64,000 bases of DNA from Terriglobia bacterium. Its GTDB lineage: Bacteria > Acidobacteriota > Terriglobia > Terriglobales > Acidobacteriaceae. This document shows positions 26,029 through 35,703 of the stretch, one piece after another; positions within the stretch are counted from its first letter, which is position 1; each line of letters begins with the position of its first letter. The stretch is from assembly GCA_021324365.1 (NCBI GenBank), contig JAJPJE010000061.1, positions 1 to 64,000 of the forward strand. Reading direction: 5' to 3'. The notes beneath the pieces are model-generated. The model did not search any database. It was not told the origin of the DNA and saw only the letters and a list, made by a program, of their open reading frames with translations. The position numbers were made by a program, and so were the translations under genes.

Positions 26029-26751
26029 ATGTCGGAAATGGCGCAAACAGACATAGTACGGCGAGCCTCAGCTAGTCGCATTGCCAACCTGCTGAAGGGC
26101 CTCGGACAGATGGTCCTCTGGATTGTCTTGCTCTTTGTTTCTGCCGGCACGATTCGCTCGACGCGCGGCTGGATTTGTGCCGGTGTCTATTTCATCACAA
26201 TGACGATCACCGGGATGTTGGTACACCACTTCAATCACGATCTGATGCAAGCACGGTCGAAATTCGCACGGGCCGACACTGCATCTTTCGACAAACTCTT
26301 TCTCATCCTCTTCGTCCCACTTACTTTCGTTCAGGTCATCGTGGCAGGACTGGATGCGGTTCGCTTCGGCTGGTCTCATATGCCGCTCTGGACTGTTTAT
26401 CCGGGAATCTTGATCTATCTCTTCGGAATCGCGCTCGTCGCCTGGACACTGTCCGTAAACCCGCACGCGGAACAGTCAGTTCGCATTCAATCCGATCGCG
26501 GTCATGCGGTTGTCACTTGTCGGCCGTACCGCTTCGTCCGGCATCCGATGTATGTCGGGTCCATGCTGATGTACCCGGCCACCGCGCTCATGCTCGGCTC
26601 GCGATGGGCCCTGGTAATCGCAGCACTCATGATCATTCTCCTGATCATTCGCACTTCGCTCGAAGACAAAATGCTACGCAACAAGCTTGCGGGGTACGAC
26701 AAATTCGCCTCAGAAACGACCAGGTGCCGCCTGGTACCCGGTATCTGGTGA
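26029..26751 (+). CDS. Isoprenylcysteine/phospholipid methyltransferase-type membrane protein
   Basis: 240 residues from ATG 26029 (GGAGAG just upstream). Five to six membrane helices: about 23-42, 49-67, 88-113, 122-145 and 182-210. The C-terminal half has the ICMT/PEMT signature VVTCRPYRFVRHPMYVGSMLMY (the RHPxYxG SAM-binding turn) followed by EDKMLRNKLAGYDKFASETTRCRLVPGIW. Family members methylate small or lipid substrates, but many bacterial copies are uncharacterised. Divergent from rpsP; 95 bp before another membrane protein gene. Confidence 0.78.
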   Translation: MSEMAQTDIVRRASASRIANLLKGLGQMVLWIVLLFVSAGTIRSTRGWICAGVYFITMTITGMLVHHFNHDLMQARSKFARADTASFDKLFLILFVPLTFVQVIVAGLDAVRFGWSHMPLWTVYPGILIYLFGIALVAWTLSVNPHAEQSVRIQSDRGHAVVTCRPYRFVRHPMYVGSMLMYPATALMLGSRWALVIAALMIILLIIRTSLEDKMLRNKLAGYDKFASETTRCRLVPGIW

Positions 26752-26846
26752 TGCGGGAGGACTGTTCTCTCACATTTACGCAACCGCTTCCAGATACTCT
26801 CTGCTACAATCCGTCCACCCATTCCAACCTCCCCATTTGAGGTCCT

Positions 26847-27563
26847 ATGCAGACCAGGCAAGCGCGTTTTGGGGGCCAATATTTCTATCTCGGCATGTCG
26901 CTGGTGATCACGGCCATCGTGATCTACGGCTTCAGCCACACCGTTAACGGCAATCTCTTTCACCCAGTGCATCCGAGCCTTGCGCGACCATGGATTCTCT
27001 GGCTTCACGGATCGCTGTTCTTCGGCTGGCTACTCTTCTTTATTCTTCAATCAATATTGGTGCGCACGCACAATGTGCGCGTCCATCGCACGCTAGGCTG
27101 GTTTGGAGTGGCTATGGGCATTGCCATCGTGATTGTCGGAACCGGCACCGCAATCACGATGACGCGCTACAACATCCTTCACCAGCGTTTCAGCGATGCG
27201 ACGCAGTTCCTCGCCATTCCATTAAGCGACATGGCAATCTTCGCCATCTTGTTCTCGCTGGCAATCTATTGGCGAAAGAAGCCCGAGTATCATCGCCGTC
27301 TGATGTTGATCACCTGCTGCTGCCTGACGGATGCCGGTTTTGGGCGGTTTCCGTTTTCCGCGTTCTCGGACCACTGGTTCTATGCGGGAGTGGATTTCCT
27401 GCTCGTGATGGCCATCGCGCGAGATCTTCTGGTGACCCGCACAGTGCATCCTGTATATCGATACGCGGTTCCGGCACTCGTTGCCGTGCAAATCATCACC
27501 ATGTACGCATACCTGGCTGCCCCGCCGCGCTGGATGGAGATGGCAAACGCGATTCTGCGCTAA
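26847..27563 (+). CDS. Hypothetical multi-pass membrane protein
   Basis: 238 residues from ATG 26847 with GAGG upstream. About seven hydrophobic segments. Conserved-looking polar features are HPVHPSLARPWILWLHGSLFFGWL, NVRVHRTLGWFGVAMG, KKPEYHRRLMLITCC and VRTHN. These His/Arg-rich helix ends resemble DUF2306-like or haem-associated membrane proteins, but I cannot assign a family securely. Same direction as the methyltransferase-like gene, possibly one transcript. Confidence 0.65.
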   Translation: MQTRQARFGGQYFYLGMSLVITAIVIYGFSHTVNGNLFHPVHPSLARPWILWLHGSLFFGWLLFFILQSILVRTHNVRVHRTLGWFGVAMGIAIVIVGTGTAITMTRYNILHQRFSDATQFLAIPLSDMAIFAILFSLAIYWRKKPEYHRRLMLITCCCLTDAGFGRFPFSAFSDHWFYAGVDFLLVMAIARDLLVTRTVHPVYRYAVPALVAVQIITMYAYLAAPPRWMEMANAILR

Positions 27564-27606
27564 ATTGCGCTAGAGTAAGCTCGCGTTGAGGCTTCAGTTC
27601 TGAGTT

Positions 27607-27975
27607 TTACTTCAGATCGCGGTTGACCGTATCCGGCGAGAACGCCGGCACGCAGACAGCGATGTATTCAGCGCCTCCTTTCTTCGGCGTGGAATAGCGC
27701 ACCCATTCGCCGGGATGGGAGATGATCGCCTGCCCAGCCGCGACGTCAACTGCGCCCTCTTTGTGTTCGACGTGCAAAACGCCCTTTAACACGATAGTGA
27801 ACTCTTTGAACTTCGGTGTTTGTCCAGGCTCACTCCAGCCTTCCGGGCTTTTCATGTGAGCGACGCTCACGGCCGTGGTTCCGGTGTTGACATGGCCAAC
27901 GTATTCGTCGATTACCTTTGGCAGATTGCCGCTCGCCTGGATGCGGGTTGGCGCAGTGATGAGAGTCGGTGCCAT
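27607..27975 (-). CDS. Small cupin-fold protein
   Basis: About 122 residues; ATG 27975 has GAGG 8 bases upstream (a GTG three codons earlier is possible). Single cupin: FKEFTIVLKGVLHVEHKEGAVDVAAGQAIISHPGEWVRYSTPKKGGAEYIAVCVPAF. The canonical metal ligands are only partly present (Glu in FKEFT, His in HVEHK and SHPGE), so metal binding is uncertain. Could be a sugar or small-molecule binding or isomerising protein. Monocistronic. Confidence 0.75.
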   Translation of the reverse strand: MAPTLITAPTRIQASGNLPKVIDEYVGHVNTGTTAVSVAHMKSPEGWSEPGQTPKFKEFTIVLKGVLHVEHKEGAVDVAAGQAIISHPGEWVRYSTPKKGGAEYIAVCVPAFSPDTVNRDLK

Positions 27976-28118
27976 CTCGGCCACCTCGTTCAGATCAGAT
28001 TCACATTACGTGCGCCATCATGATAAGCCGAGCCGTGGACGGCGTCATTGCACAAAGGAGAACCACTGCCGTGTCCAGTTGCCACAAGCCCTTGGGGACC
28101 ATCCGTGCTGTCGGCGCT

Positions 28119-31100
28119 TTATTCAGCGGAAGTCACGAGTTCCGGCGACATCAACTCAACGACACAACCGCTCGTCTTGCATGAAACAGTGCCACGGCGC
28201 ACCAGCTTCGTCGGGGTATCGTCGGGAAAAAGTACACCGTATTTTTCACTAGAAAGCCTTTTTGCCGCCTCACGAACCTTATCGTCACCGCTGAGGACCT
28301 TAACAGCATCCACCTTCGGGCCAGGTGAAAAGACGAGCGCAATGTTTCCCTGCATCTTATCGGGTCCAAGAGCGCCTACATTGATGTCGGTAATCGACGC
28401 CAGTTCCGTCGTGGCCTGCTTCAGCGCCTCTTCTTCCTTCTTTTTGTTCTTGAGCAACGCATCGAGATGCTCGCGCGCCTCAGGGTAAGAGTGCTGCGTA
28501 ACCACTGCCATTGCATAAAGCTGCGCCGCCTTGTCGGACCGCCCAGTCTTCTCGTAAATCTGGCCGAGGTGATCTCCACATTCGCCGTAGTGGTTGAGTT
28601 GCCAGGCGGCGTCGACATATTTTTCCGCGAGTTGCATGTTTCCTTTCGCGAAGTGAACCCAGCCTAACGTATCCCAATACGAACTAATCTCTGAGACTCG
28701 GCCATAGTCTTCGATCTTCAGGTGATCCGGATCGATGTTGCGTAGCTGAGCGGCGATCTCAGCCACGGCGGATTCCGCGTACTGCTGCGCGCGATCCAGT
28801 TGCACCTTGTGGCGCGCCAGTTCGTAAGCCACATTGTTCCAGACTTCGGGAGTGTTGCTTAGCTCGACCGCCTTGTCGAAAGCAGCCATACCTTTATCGT
28901 TTTGACCAAGTTCCAGGTACACGCGGCCCAACTGCGTGAGCAGTCCGCCATTGCGTGGCTGCAGCGACACGGACTTCTCCAACTCCGGAAGAGCTTCCGC
29001 AAACTTGCGTTGCTCCATCAAAGCATTGGCCAAAGCCGCGTGCGCATTCGGATCAAGGGGATTCACATCCAATTGCTTCTGGAATGCGGCAGCCGCTTCC
29101 GGCCATTTGCGATCCATGGCGTAAGCGAATCCGATACCACCGTTGGCGTAGGAATCATACGGATTAAGATCGAGCTGCTTTTTGAAAGCCGCGATCGCAT
29201 CGGCATTACGCTGCAGGCCCATATAGGCTGCGCCGAGGCCGTTCCAGGCATATTTGTTTTTCGGATCGACCTGAGTAGCTCGCTGAAACGCTTCCAGGGC
29301 AGCCTGATTGTTGTGGTTCTGAAGCGCGGCTTGACCTGCGGCAACAAGATCATCAGCCTTCAAGTCCTGCGGCAGCTTCGGGCCATTGATGTTGTTGGTG
29401 TCGAGCGCAATTAGCTGCTCTTGGTCGGAGTCGACCACTCGCCGGAAGGCCATGTAGTCGTCGACTCGCGCGCGTGCAATCTCTCGAATCCGCAGATCGA
29501 CTCGACGTTCTGCCGTAATGACGTTTTTGTCGGCGTTATAGGAGACTGCGTAATCGCCGTAATCGCGTTTGACAGACGTCGGCAGGGGTAGGCTGATCTT
29601 GTATTTTGCCGGGATTTCGAGCTTGATCTTGAAATCTCCAGTAAATGGGGCGCCCTGCAGGAGCACCGGATCTTCCACCGCTTCCTCGCTATCATCATCG
29701 TCGCTGACCGCCGGAATCGACAGCCGCGGGACCGGCACCTTGAATGTCGGATTGTTGCTCGACCAAGCCATGTAGTTCTGAACGGTAAGCGTGAAGCTGA
29801 CTTCAAACGGCTTGCTCGTATCGGAGGGCTTGTCGGCAACCAGGTCAGACACATCTCCGTGGAGCCCGCCAAATTCGCTCATCATGTCTTTCCAGCGTGT
29901 CTCCGGAGTGTTACGAAATGCCGAGCGGAAGAGCAACTCGGAATCGCCACGAGCGGTGTAGTGGACCTTCTCAACCAGCGTGCCTACATCGTTGATCTTC
30001 GCATCGATGTCGGCGAACTGCTGGTTCGGCACCGGAGCATTGGCCGGTGTTTCGATAATCTGCGGCTTGCCCTTGAGGGAAACCCATAACGCTTTCTTGC
30101 CGCGGATCTGGTAGCTCAGCAATCCGAAGGGCGCAACCTCAGGGGTGGTGTCGAGCCACAATTTCATGGTCTTTGGCTCGACATAACTGATGACGTGATC
30201 GAATTGCGACGGAGACGGAACCTCTTCGTCCAGCTTGCGCCACGAATTGATCAGTACAGGGTCGGCTTCGATTCCGATGGAGGCGAGCATTGCTTCGAGT
30301 AATGTGTGCTTGTCTTTGCAGTCACCGTACTTATTGGCAAAGATTTCGCTGGCAGTGTGTGGCTGGTATCGGCCCACACCGAATGAAAGACTCACATAAC
30401 GATATTCCGGGGCAACGTAGTTATAGATGGCCCGGATTTTCTCTTCGTCGGTCTTCTTGTCTTTGGTGAGTTCGAGCGCCTTAGCACGGATTTCAGGGGT
30501 GGGCTGCGCACGATCTTTCTGCAGTGCCGCATACCACTCGCCTACTTCCTGCCAGTTTTTAAAAGTAGTCAACTGGATGGCGGGTGTGTACAGATCGCGC
30601 TCTTTGTATTTCTTGATTCGCTCTTTTTTCAACTCCTCGGCAGTCTTATGCACGAGGTTCGAACTGGTCCATGTATAGATGGTGCGATCGCCTTCATCCC
30701 GCACCTGCTGAATCTTGTATTCCGGCGTAGTCTTCAGCTCGATCGAGCGCCCCCTGGGAACATCGAGTTCTAGTTCCTCGTTCAAGATGATGTTGTCGTG
30801 ATCGAAGTCATACTCAAACCAGAACTGGTTGGGAGCGAGCGCCTTCACCACCTTGGTGATCATCTTGTATTCGAGGGTGTCGCCGGGCATCAGCGAAGGA
30901 ACTGTAATATGCTTCTGGCGATAATCGGTATACATCGGCGCCTGACGTAGAACCGGTGCGGTCATGTCCTGCACGTTATCGAGAGGAGCGGTGATCACCG
31001 ACTTGTCGGGCTTGATGACACGGACATAGGGAATGTCAACCTGCTCATTATCCTCGCTGTAGCCGACAACCAGTTGTCCCCACTGTTGCACGCCAAGCGC

Positions 31101-31334
31101 GCTGTTCACCAGAACGCGCATCTCCATCTCGCGGTAGCCCGTACCGTCGTTGTCGAAGCGCACGTGCGACTTCAATTCCTGGATCACGAATGGCTCCTGA
31201 GAATAGTCGGGCGCAGGCGCGGCAGGTTTCGTTTCAGCTTTCGGCGCGGGCGGAAACGGGATTGCCGTTGGAGCTTGAGCAAAAGTGGATGTGGCTACGA
31301 GGATGAGAACTGCGAGTATCGAAAATCTTTTCAT
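28119..31334 (-). CDS. Secreted DUF3857-transglutaminase-TPR protein
   Basis: 1071 residues from ATG 31334 (MKRFSILAVLILVATSTFAQ signal peptide); the upstream open frame to 31544 has no protein character. Domain order: Pro/Ala linker, DUF3857 (about 40-220), transglutaminase-like core about 310-420 with Cys in NKYGDCKDKHTLLEAMLA, His in QFDHVISYVE and Asp in KLWLDTTPEVAPFG, a beta-rich DUF3858-like segment, then TPR repeats about 650-900 (NKYAWNGLGAAYMGLQRNADAIAAFKKQLDLNPYD and following). Exported, probably periplasmic. The triad looks intact, but the substrate is unknown. A typical Bacteroidetes/Acidobacteria architecture. Confidence 0.88.
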   Translation of the reverse strand: MKRFSILAVLILVATSTFAQAPTAIPFPPAPKAETKPAAPAPDYSQEPFVIQELKSHVRFDNDGTGYREMEMRVLVNSALGVQQWGQLVVGYSEDNEQVDIPYVRVIKPDKSVITAPLDNVQDMTAPVLRQAPMYTDYRQKHITVPSLMPGDTLEYKMITKVVKALAPNQFWFEYDFDHDNIILNEELELDVPRGRSIELKTTPEYKIQQVRDEGDRTIYTWTSSNLVHKTAEELKKERIKKYKERDLYTPAIQLTTFKNWQEVGEWYAALQKDRAQPTPEIRAKALELTKDKKTDEEKIRAIYNYVAPEYRYVSLSFGVGRYQPHTASEIFANKYGDCKDKHTLLEAMLASIGIEADPVLINSWRKLDEEVPSPSQFDHVISYVEPKTMKLWLDTTPEVAPFGLLSYQIRGKKALWVSLKGKPQIIETPANAPVPNQQFADIDAKINDVGTLVEKVHYTARGDSELLFRSAFRNTPETRWKDMMSEFGGLHGDVSDLVADKPSDTSKPFEVSFTLTVQNYMAWSSNNPTFKVPVPRLSIPAVSDDDDSEEAVEDPVLLQGAPFTGDFKIKLEIPAKYKISLPLPTSVKRDYGDYAVSYNADKNVITAERRVDLRIREIARARVDDYMAFRRVVDSDQEQLIALDTNNINGPKLPQDLKADDLVAAGQAALQNHNNQAALEAFQRATQVDPKNKYAWNGLGAAYMGLQRNADAIAAFKKQLDLNPYDSYANGGIGFAYAMDRKWPEAAAAFQKQLDVNPLDPNAHAALANALMEQRKFAEALPELEKSVSLQPRNGGLLTQLGRVYLELGQNDKGMAAFDKAVELSNTPEVWNNVAYELARHKVQLDRAQQYAESAVAEIAAQLRNIDPDHLKIEDYGRVSEISSYWDTLGWVHFAKGNMQLAEKYVDAAWQLNHYGECGDHLGQIYEKTGRSDKAAQLYAMAVVTQHSYPEAREHLDALLKNKKKEEEALKQATTELASITDINVGALGPDKMQGNIALVFSPGPKVDAVKVLSGDDKVREAAKRLSSEKYGVLFPDDTPTKLVRRGTVSCKTSGCVVELMSPELVTSAE

Positions 31335-31601
31335 AAGCAGGAAGGCGCCTGAACTTCTGATCTCAGAACGAGGTTTCAGGACAGACTTGCTTCTATCATT
31401 CTGACGCAAGCTGGCCGACTTGGAAAGCGAACCGACGGTGACTGGCGGGCAGCGACTATAGCGTTCCAGCGGCTCCGGGTATTTCAAGGCCCAAAGAGGG
31501 GTTGAGCTTCGGTCACAGCCGGCAGTGAGCGCCGCTTTCGACAACCGTCGAGCTACTTTGCTACGATGCCCCGCTGATTCTTCAGCTGCCTTTTTAACAT
31601 C

Positions 31602-32765
31602 GTGAAAACCATATTCTTAGCGTCCAAGCTCTTTACTCCCACAGAATCTGTTGAGAAGGCGATCGTCATTGTTGAGGACGGCCGCATTGTGGAAGTCACG
31701 TCGCGCGACCAGTCGGAAGTAACTATCACGGGCAAGGTCGTCGACCTGGGCGACAAGATCCTGGTGCCCGGGTTCCTGGACATCCACATTCACGGAAACG
31801 GTGGACACGACATCATGGAAGCCACACCCGACGCCCTGGCTGCGGTCGAGCGTTCGCTCGCGAAACACGGTGTCACGAGTTACTTGCCCACCACGGTGAC
31901 TGCCGCCGTGGACCGTACCGTGGATTCACTCCAGAAACTCGCGGACGCCATTGAGGGCACGCATCCATCGTGGGATAGGAGCGATCGCGCGGTTCCACTC
32001 GGACTACACCTTGAGGGGCCATTCATAAGTCATGCCAAGAAAGGCGTCCATCCGCCGGAGTACATACAAGAGCCTTCGATCGAGCTATTCGAAAAATTTT
32101 GGAACGCGGCACGCGGACACGTGAAGGTGATGACCGTTGCGCCGGAAACGAAGAATGCGCCTGCAATGATCGCCGACGCCACGGAGAAGGGCGTCTGCGT
32201 TAGTCTGGGCCACTCGAACGCGACCTGCGAAGAAACTGAAGCCGGGATCAAAGCCGGCGGACGCCACGCGACGCATACTTTTAATGCCATGCGGACGCTC
32301 GATCATCACGAGCCCGGCATTCTAGGCACCACGCTTTCCAACTCACGGATGACGGCCGAGATCATCGCCGATGGCATTCACGTGCATCCGGACATGGTGC
32401 GACTGTTCGTTCGCGCCAAAGGTCTGGACCACGCAGTGCTGATTACGGACGGCATCAGCGCCACCGGAATGGGCGATGGCCGTTTCATGCTGGGCAGCTT
32501 TGAAGTGGAAGTCAAAGGGGAGCGCGCGGAAGCGAACGGAGTGCTGGCGGGCAGCGTGCTGACCTTAGACCGAGCAGTGCGGAACGTGATGAAGTTTGCC
32601 GGATGCAAACTGCAGGAAGCTGTACGCCTGGCCACCCTGAATCCTGCCCGGGTGATTGGCGTGAGCGACCGCAAGGGCAAAATCGCTCCCGGCGCGGATG
32701 CGGACTTCGCGGTGCTTACATCGTCCGGTGAGGTGGTACGCACGATTCTCGCGGGGCGCGTGTAA
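31602..32765 (+). CDS. nagA: N-acetylglucosamine-6-phosphate deacetylase
   Basis: 387 residues from GTG 31602. Removes the acetyl group from GlcNAc-6-P in amino-sugar catabolism. Amidohydrolase motifs: VPGFLDIHIHGNGGHDIMEA (HxH), LGLHLEGPFIS, VSLGHSNAT, THTFNAM, IIADGIHVHPD and the catalytic Asp in LITDGISATGMGDG. Followed by the SIS-domain gene at 32965, which would give a GlcNAc-6-P to fructose-6-P route in two adjacent steps. Confidence 0.95.
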   Translation: MKTIFLASKLFTPTESVEKAIVIVEDGRIVEVTSRDQSEVTITGKVVDLGDKILVPGFLDIHIHGNGGHDIMEATPDALAAVERSLAKHGVTSYLPTTVTAAVDRTVDSLQKLADAIEGTHPSWDRSDRAVPLGLHLEGPFISHAKKGVHPPEYIQEPSIELFEKFWNAARGHVKVMTVAPETKNAPAMIADATEKGVCVSLGHSNATCEETEAGIKAGGRHATHTFNAMRTLDHHEPGILGTTLSNSRMTAEIIADGIHVHPDMVRLFVRAKGLDHAVLITDGISATGMGDGRFMLGSFEVEVKGERAEANGVLAGSVLTLDRAVRNVMKFAGCKLQEAVRLATLNPARVIGVSDRKGKIAPGADADFAVLTSSGEVVRTILAGRV

Positions 32766-32964
32766 CTGAACTGTACTTCCGTCTTTACGTCAAGCGAAGG
32801 CAGTACGGTGGGGCACCCTCGGTTCGAAGCCGGGCAAACTGCTGCATCGCACTCTCTCGTCCGCGAAGCTCTGACGTATCGCATGGGGTCGTGCGGATAA
32901 ACTTGACCTGCACCCATCTTTTCCGATATCCAAGTGCTATATAGTTGTTGCATTGGAGTCCTTC

Positions 32965-34095
32965 ATGCGCGACAAAGGCCGCTTTCCGCACTTCATGATC
33001 AAGGAGATCTTCGAGCAGCCGCAGGCGGTGCGGGACACGATTACGGACAATTTGTCGCCGAAAACAGGCCGGGTGGAACTGGCGGTTACGAGGAGAATCC
33101 CGCGCGACGCGTCGTCCACGTTCAAAAAGATAACGATCGCCGCGTCGGGAACCAGTCGGCATGCAGGAATTGCGGGCAGCTACATGATCGAGGAATTGTC
33201 GGGCATTCCGGTAGACGTCGAATACGCGAGTGAGTTTGAGTACGGCAATCCGATCACTGGGCCGGAATATCTGACGATCGTAATTACGCAGTCGGGCGAG
33301 ACTGCCGACACTTTGGGAGCGCAAAGGCTCGCGCAAACGCGGGGATCGCGTGTGCTGGCAATCACGAATGTGCTGGATTCGACAATCGCGCGCGAAGCCG
33401 ACGCGGTGATCCACACGCAGGCGGGGCCGGAGATCAGTATCGCTTCGACGAAAGCGTTCGGTGCCCAGTTGGTCGCACTCTATTTGCTGGCGGTCTATTT
33501 GGGGGAGACTCGCGGGACGCTGTCCGACGAGAAGGTTTCGCAAGTCGTGAAAGAGCTGCTTGCTCTTCCCGACAGGATTGAAAAAGTGCTGGCCCAGAAT
33601 GATCTCTGCGAGCAACTGGCGAAGAGATACTACAAGATGGATGATTTTCTCTACATCGGGCGCAACGTGCATTATCCGATCGCTCTAGATGGCGCCCTGA
33701 AATTGAAAGAGACGTCATACATCCATGCGGAAGGGTATCCAGCGGGAGAAATCAAGCACGGGCCGTATGCGTTGATCGACGAGCAGGTCCCCGTAGTCGG
33801 CATCGCCACACGGGACCTCAGCGACCCGCAATCGGTGCTTCGCGCCGAGCGAACCATCAATAATCTGCGTGAGGTGAAAGAGACCGGCGGGCGCGTGATC
33901 GCGGTGGCTACCGAAGGCGACAGCGAAGTGGCAGATGTTGCGCATCACGTGATTACGGTGCCGAAAGCTCCGGAACTGCTCTCGCCAATTCTCGAGATTG
34001 TTCCGTTGCAGATGCTCGCGTATCACATCGCCGTGCACCGCGGAGTAGATGTCGACCGGCCGCGGAACCTGGTGAAGTCGGTCACGATGGAATAG
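32965..34095 (+). CDS. GlmS-like SIS protein without glutaminase domain; probable glucosamine-6-phosphate deaminase
   Basis: 376 residues. ATG 32965 has TTGGAG 6 bases upstream. The two SIS domains match the isomerase half of GlmS: FPHFMIKEIFEQPQAVRDTI, ASGTSRHAGIAGSYMIEELSGIPVDVEYASEFEYG, ITQSGETADTLGAQRLA, KAFGAQLVALYLLA, GRNVHYPIALDGALKLKETSYIHAEGYPAGEIKHGPYALID and a final NLVKSVTME. The N-terminal Cys-glutaminase is missing, so it cannot take ammonia from glutamine. Next to nagA it most likely runs in the deaminating direction (NagB-II type), making fructose-6-P and ammonia. Confidence 0.82.
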   Translation: MRDKGRFPHFMIKEIFEQPQAVRDTITDNLSPKTGRVELAVTRRIPRDASSTFKKITIAASGTSRHAGIAGSYMIEELSGIPVDVEYASEFEYGNPITGPEYLTIVITQSGETADTLGAQRLAQTRGSRVLAITNVLDSTIAREADAVIHTQAGPEISIASTKAFGAQLVALYLLAVYLGETRGTLSDEKVSQVVKELLALPDRIEKVLAQNDLCEQLAKRYYKMDDFLYIGRNVHYPIALDGALKLKETSYIHAEGYPAGEIKHGPYALIDEQVPVVGIATRDLSDPQSVLRAERTINNLREVKETGGRVIAVATEGDSEVADVAHHVITVPKAPELLSPILEIVPLQMLAYHIAVHRGVDVDRPRNLVKSVTME

Positions 34096-34139
34096 TTTCA
34101 GTCAAAACAATGCTGTTGCAGCAATCAGGTTGGGCACCC

Positions 34140-34175
34140 CATCCCCGTAGCATCACGGGGATGTGGATTTTTATT
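34140..34175 (+). terminator. Rho-independent terminator after the nagA-SIS operon
   Basis: A perfect 9-bp stem CATCCCCGT-AGCATC-ACGGGGATG followed by TGGATTTTTATT, starting 45 bp after the SIS gene stop. It also separates the operon from the aldo/keto reductase gene starting at 34229. Confidence 0.8.
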
Positions 34176-34228
34176 CGTGTGCGATTTCGCTGAAGCCTCT
34201 CCTCCTGCCGCCGCATCCTATCGCCATC

Positions 34229-35215
<987 letters not shown>

Positions 35216-35703
35216 GAGGGTAAGGAGTGCCTCCCCAGCCGGATTCGCACGGTTAACATTACCCTCGGCTTACCCGTGGGCTATTGAATTTCTGCCCTGC
35301 GGCTCAAAACTGAGGGGCCGAGCCTAGTTCCTGTGGCAAGACAGTGATGTTGGCCAAGACTTCGCGCTCCGAACTGCCCATCGTCCGCTCTCACCTGCGC
35401 TCTTGCGCGGCTCCAAAAGTAAAGACTGTGCCGCGCGCGAAAGTGTTCAAGTTTGTTTTGCGAGAGTAGCAGAAAAGCTGTAGGCCGTAGTCAATCGTCA
35501 GTGATTAGTGCTTCGATGTTAAGGATTAGTGCTGGTGGAGGCTATCCGGTAATGGGAGGAATTCTCAAACCGCAACTTTCGCTGCGGGGCAAAAGCCTGG
35601 CATATGTTCTTCCGAACGGCGCGGCTGAAGCCTCGCCCTTTCAAATCACATTTATGAAACCCGTTCTACTGACTTTCTGACTACTCGCTACTGGCTATTG
35701 GTT
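35216..35703. other. 488-bp gap with no gene, holding a REP-like repeat
   Basis: No convincing coding frame is seen between the aldo/keto reductase and the MFS gene. The only recognisable item is the degenerate REP-like element at 35584-35645. The segment near 35480-35550 is low-complexity intergenic-type sequence (GTGATTAGTGCTTCG, GGATTAGTGCTGG). Confidence 0.6.
35584..35645 (+). repeat. Degenerate copy of the REP-like element
   Basis: GGGGCAAAAGCCTGG, ATATGTTC, AACGGCGCGGCTGAAGCC and TCGCCCTTTCAAA follow the same order as the element at 23588-23656 read on the minus strand. Both palindromes have lost several matches here (AGCCGCGCC has become AGCCTCGCC), so this is an older copy. Confidence 0.6.

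Noticed and set aside
25828-26046. Small minus-strand frame upstream of rpsP
   Set aside because: Overlaps the divergent methyltransferase-like start and the hairpin region; no ribosome site or recognisable motif.
32766-32964. GGTTCGAAGCC resembling a tRNA T-arm between nagA and the SIS gene
   Set aside because: No acceptor, D or anticodon stems can be built around it.
32785-33672. 295-codon minus-strand frame opposite the SIS-domain gene
   Set aside because: Shadow of a confidently assigned gene with Arg-rich nonsense composition.
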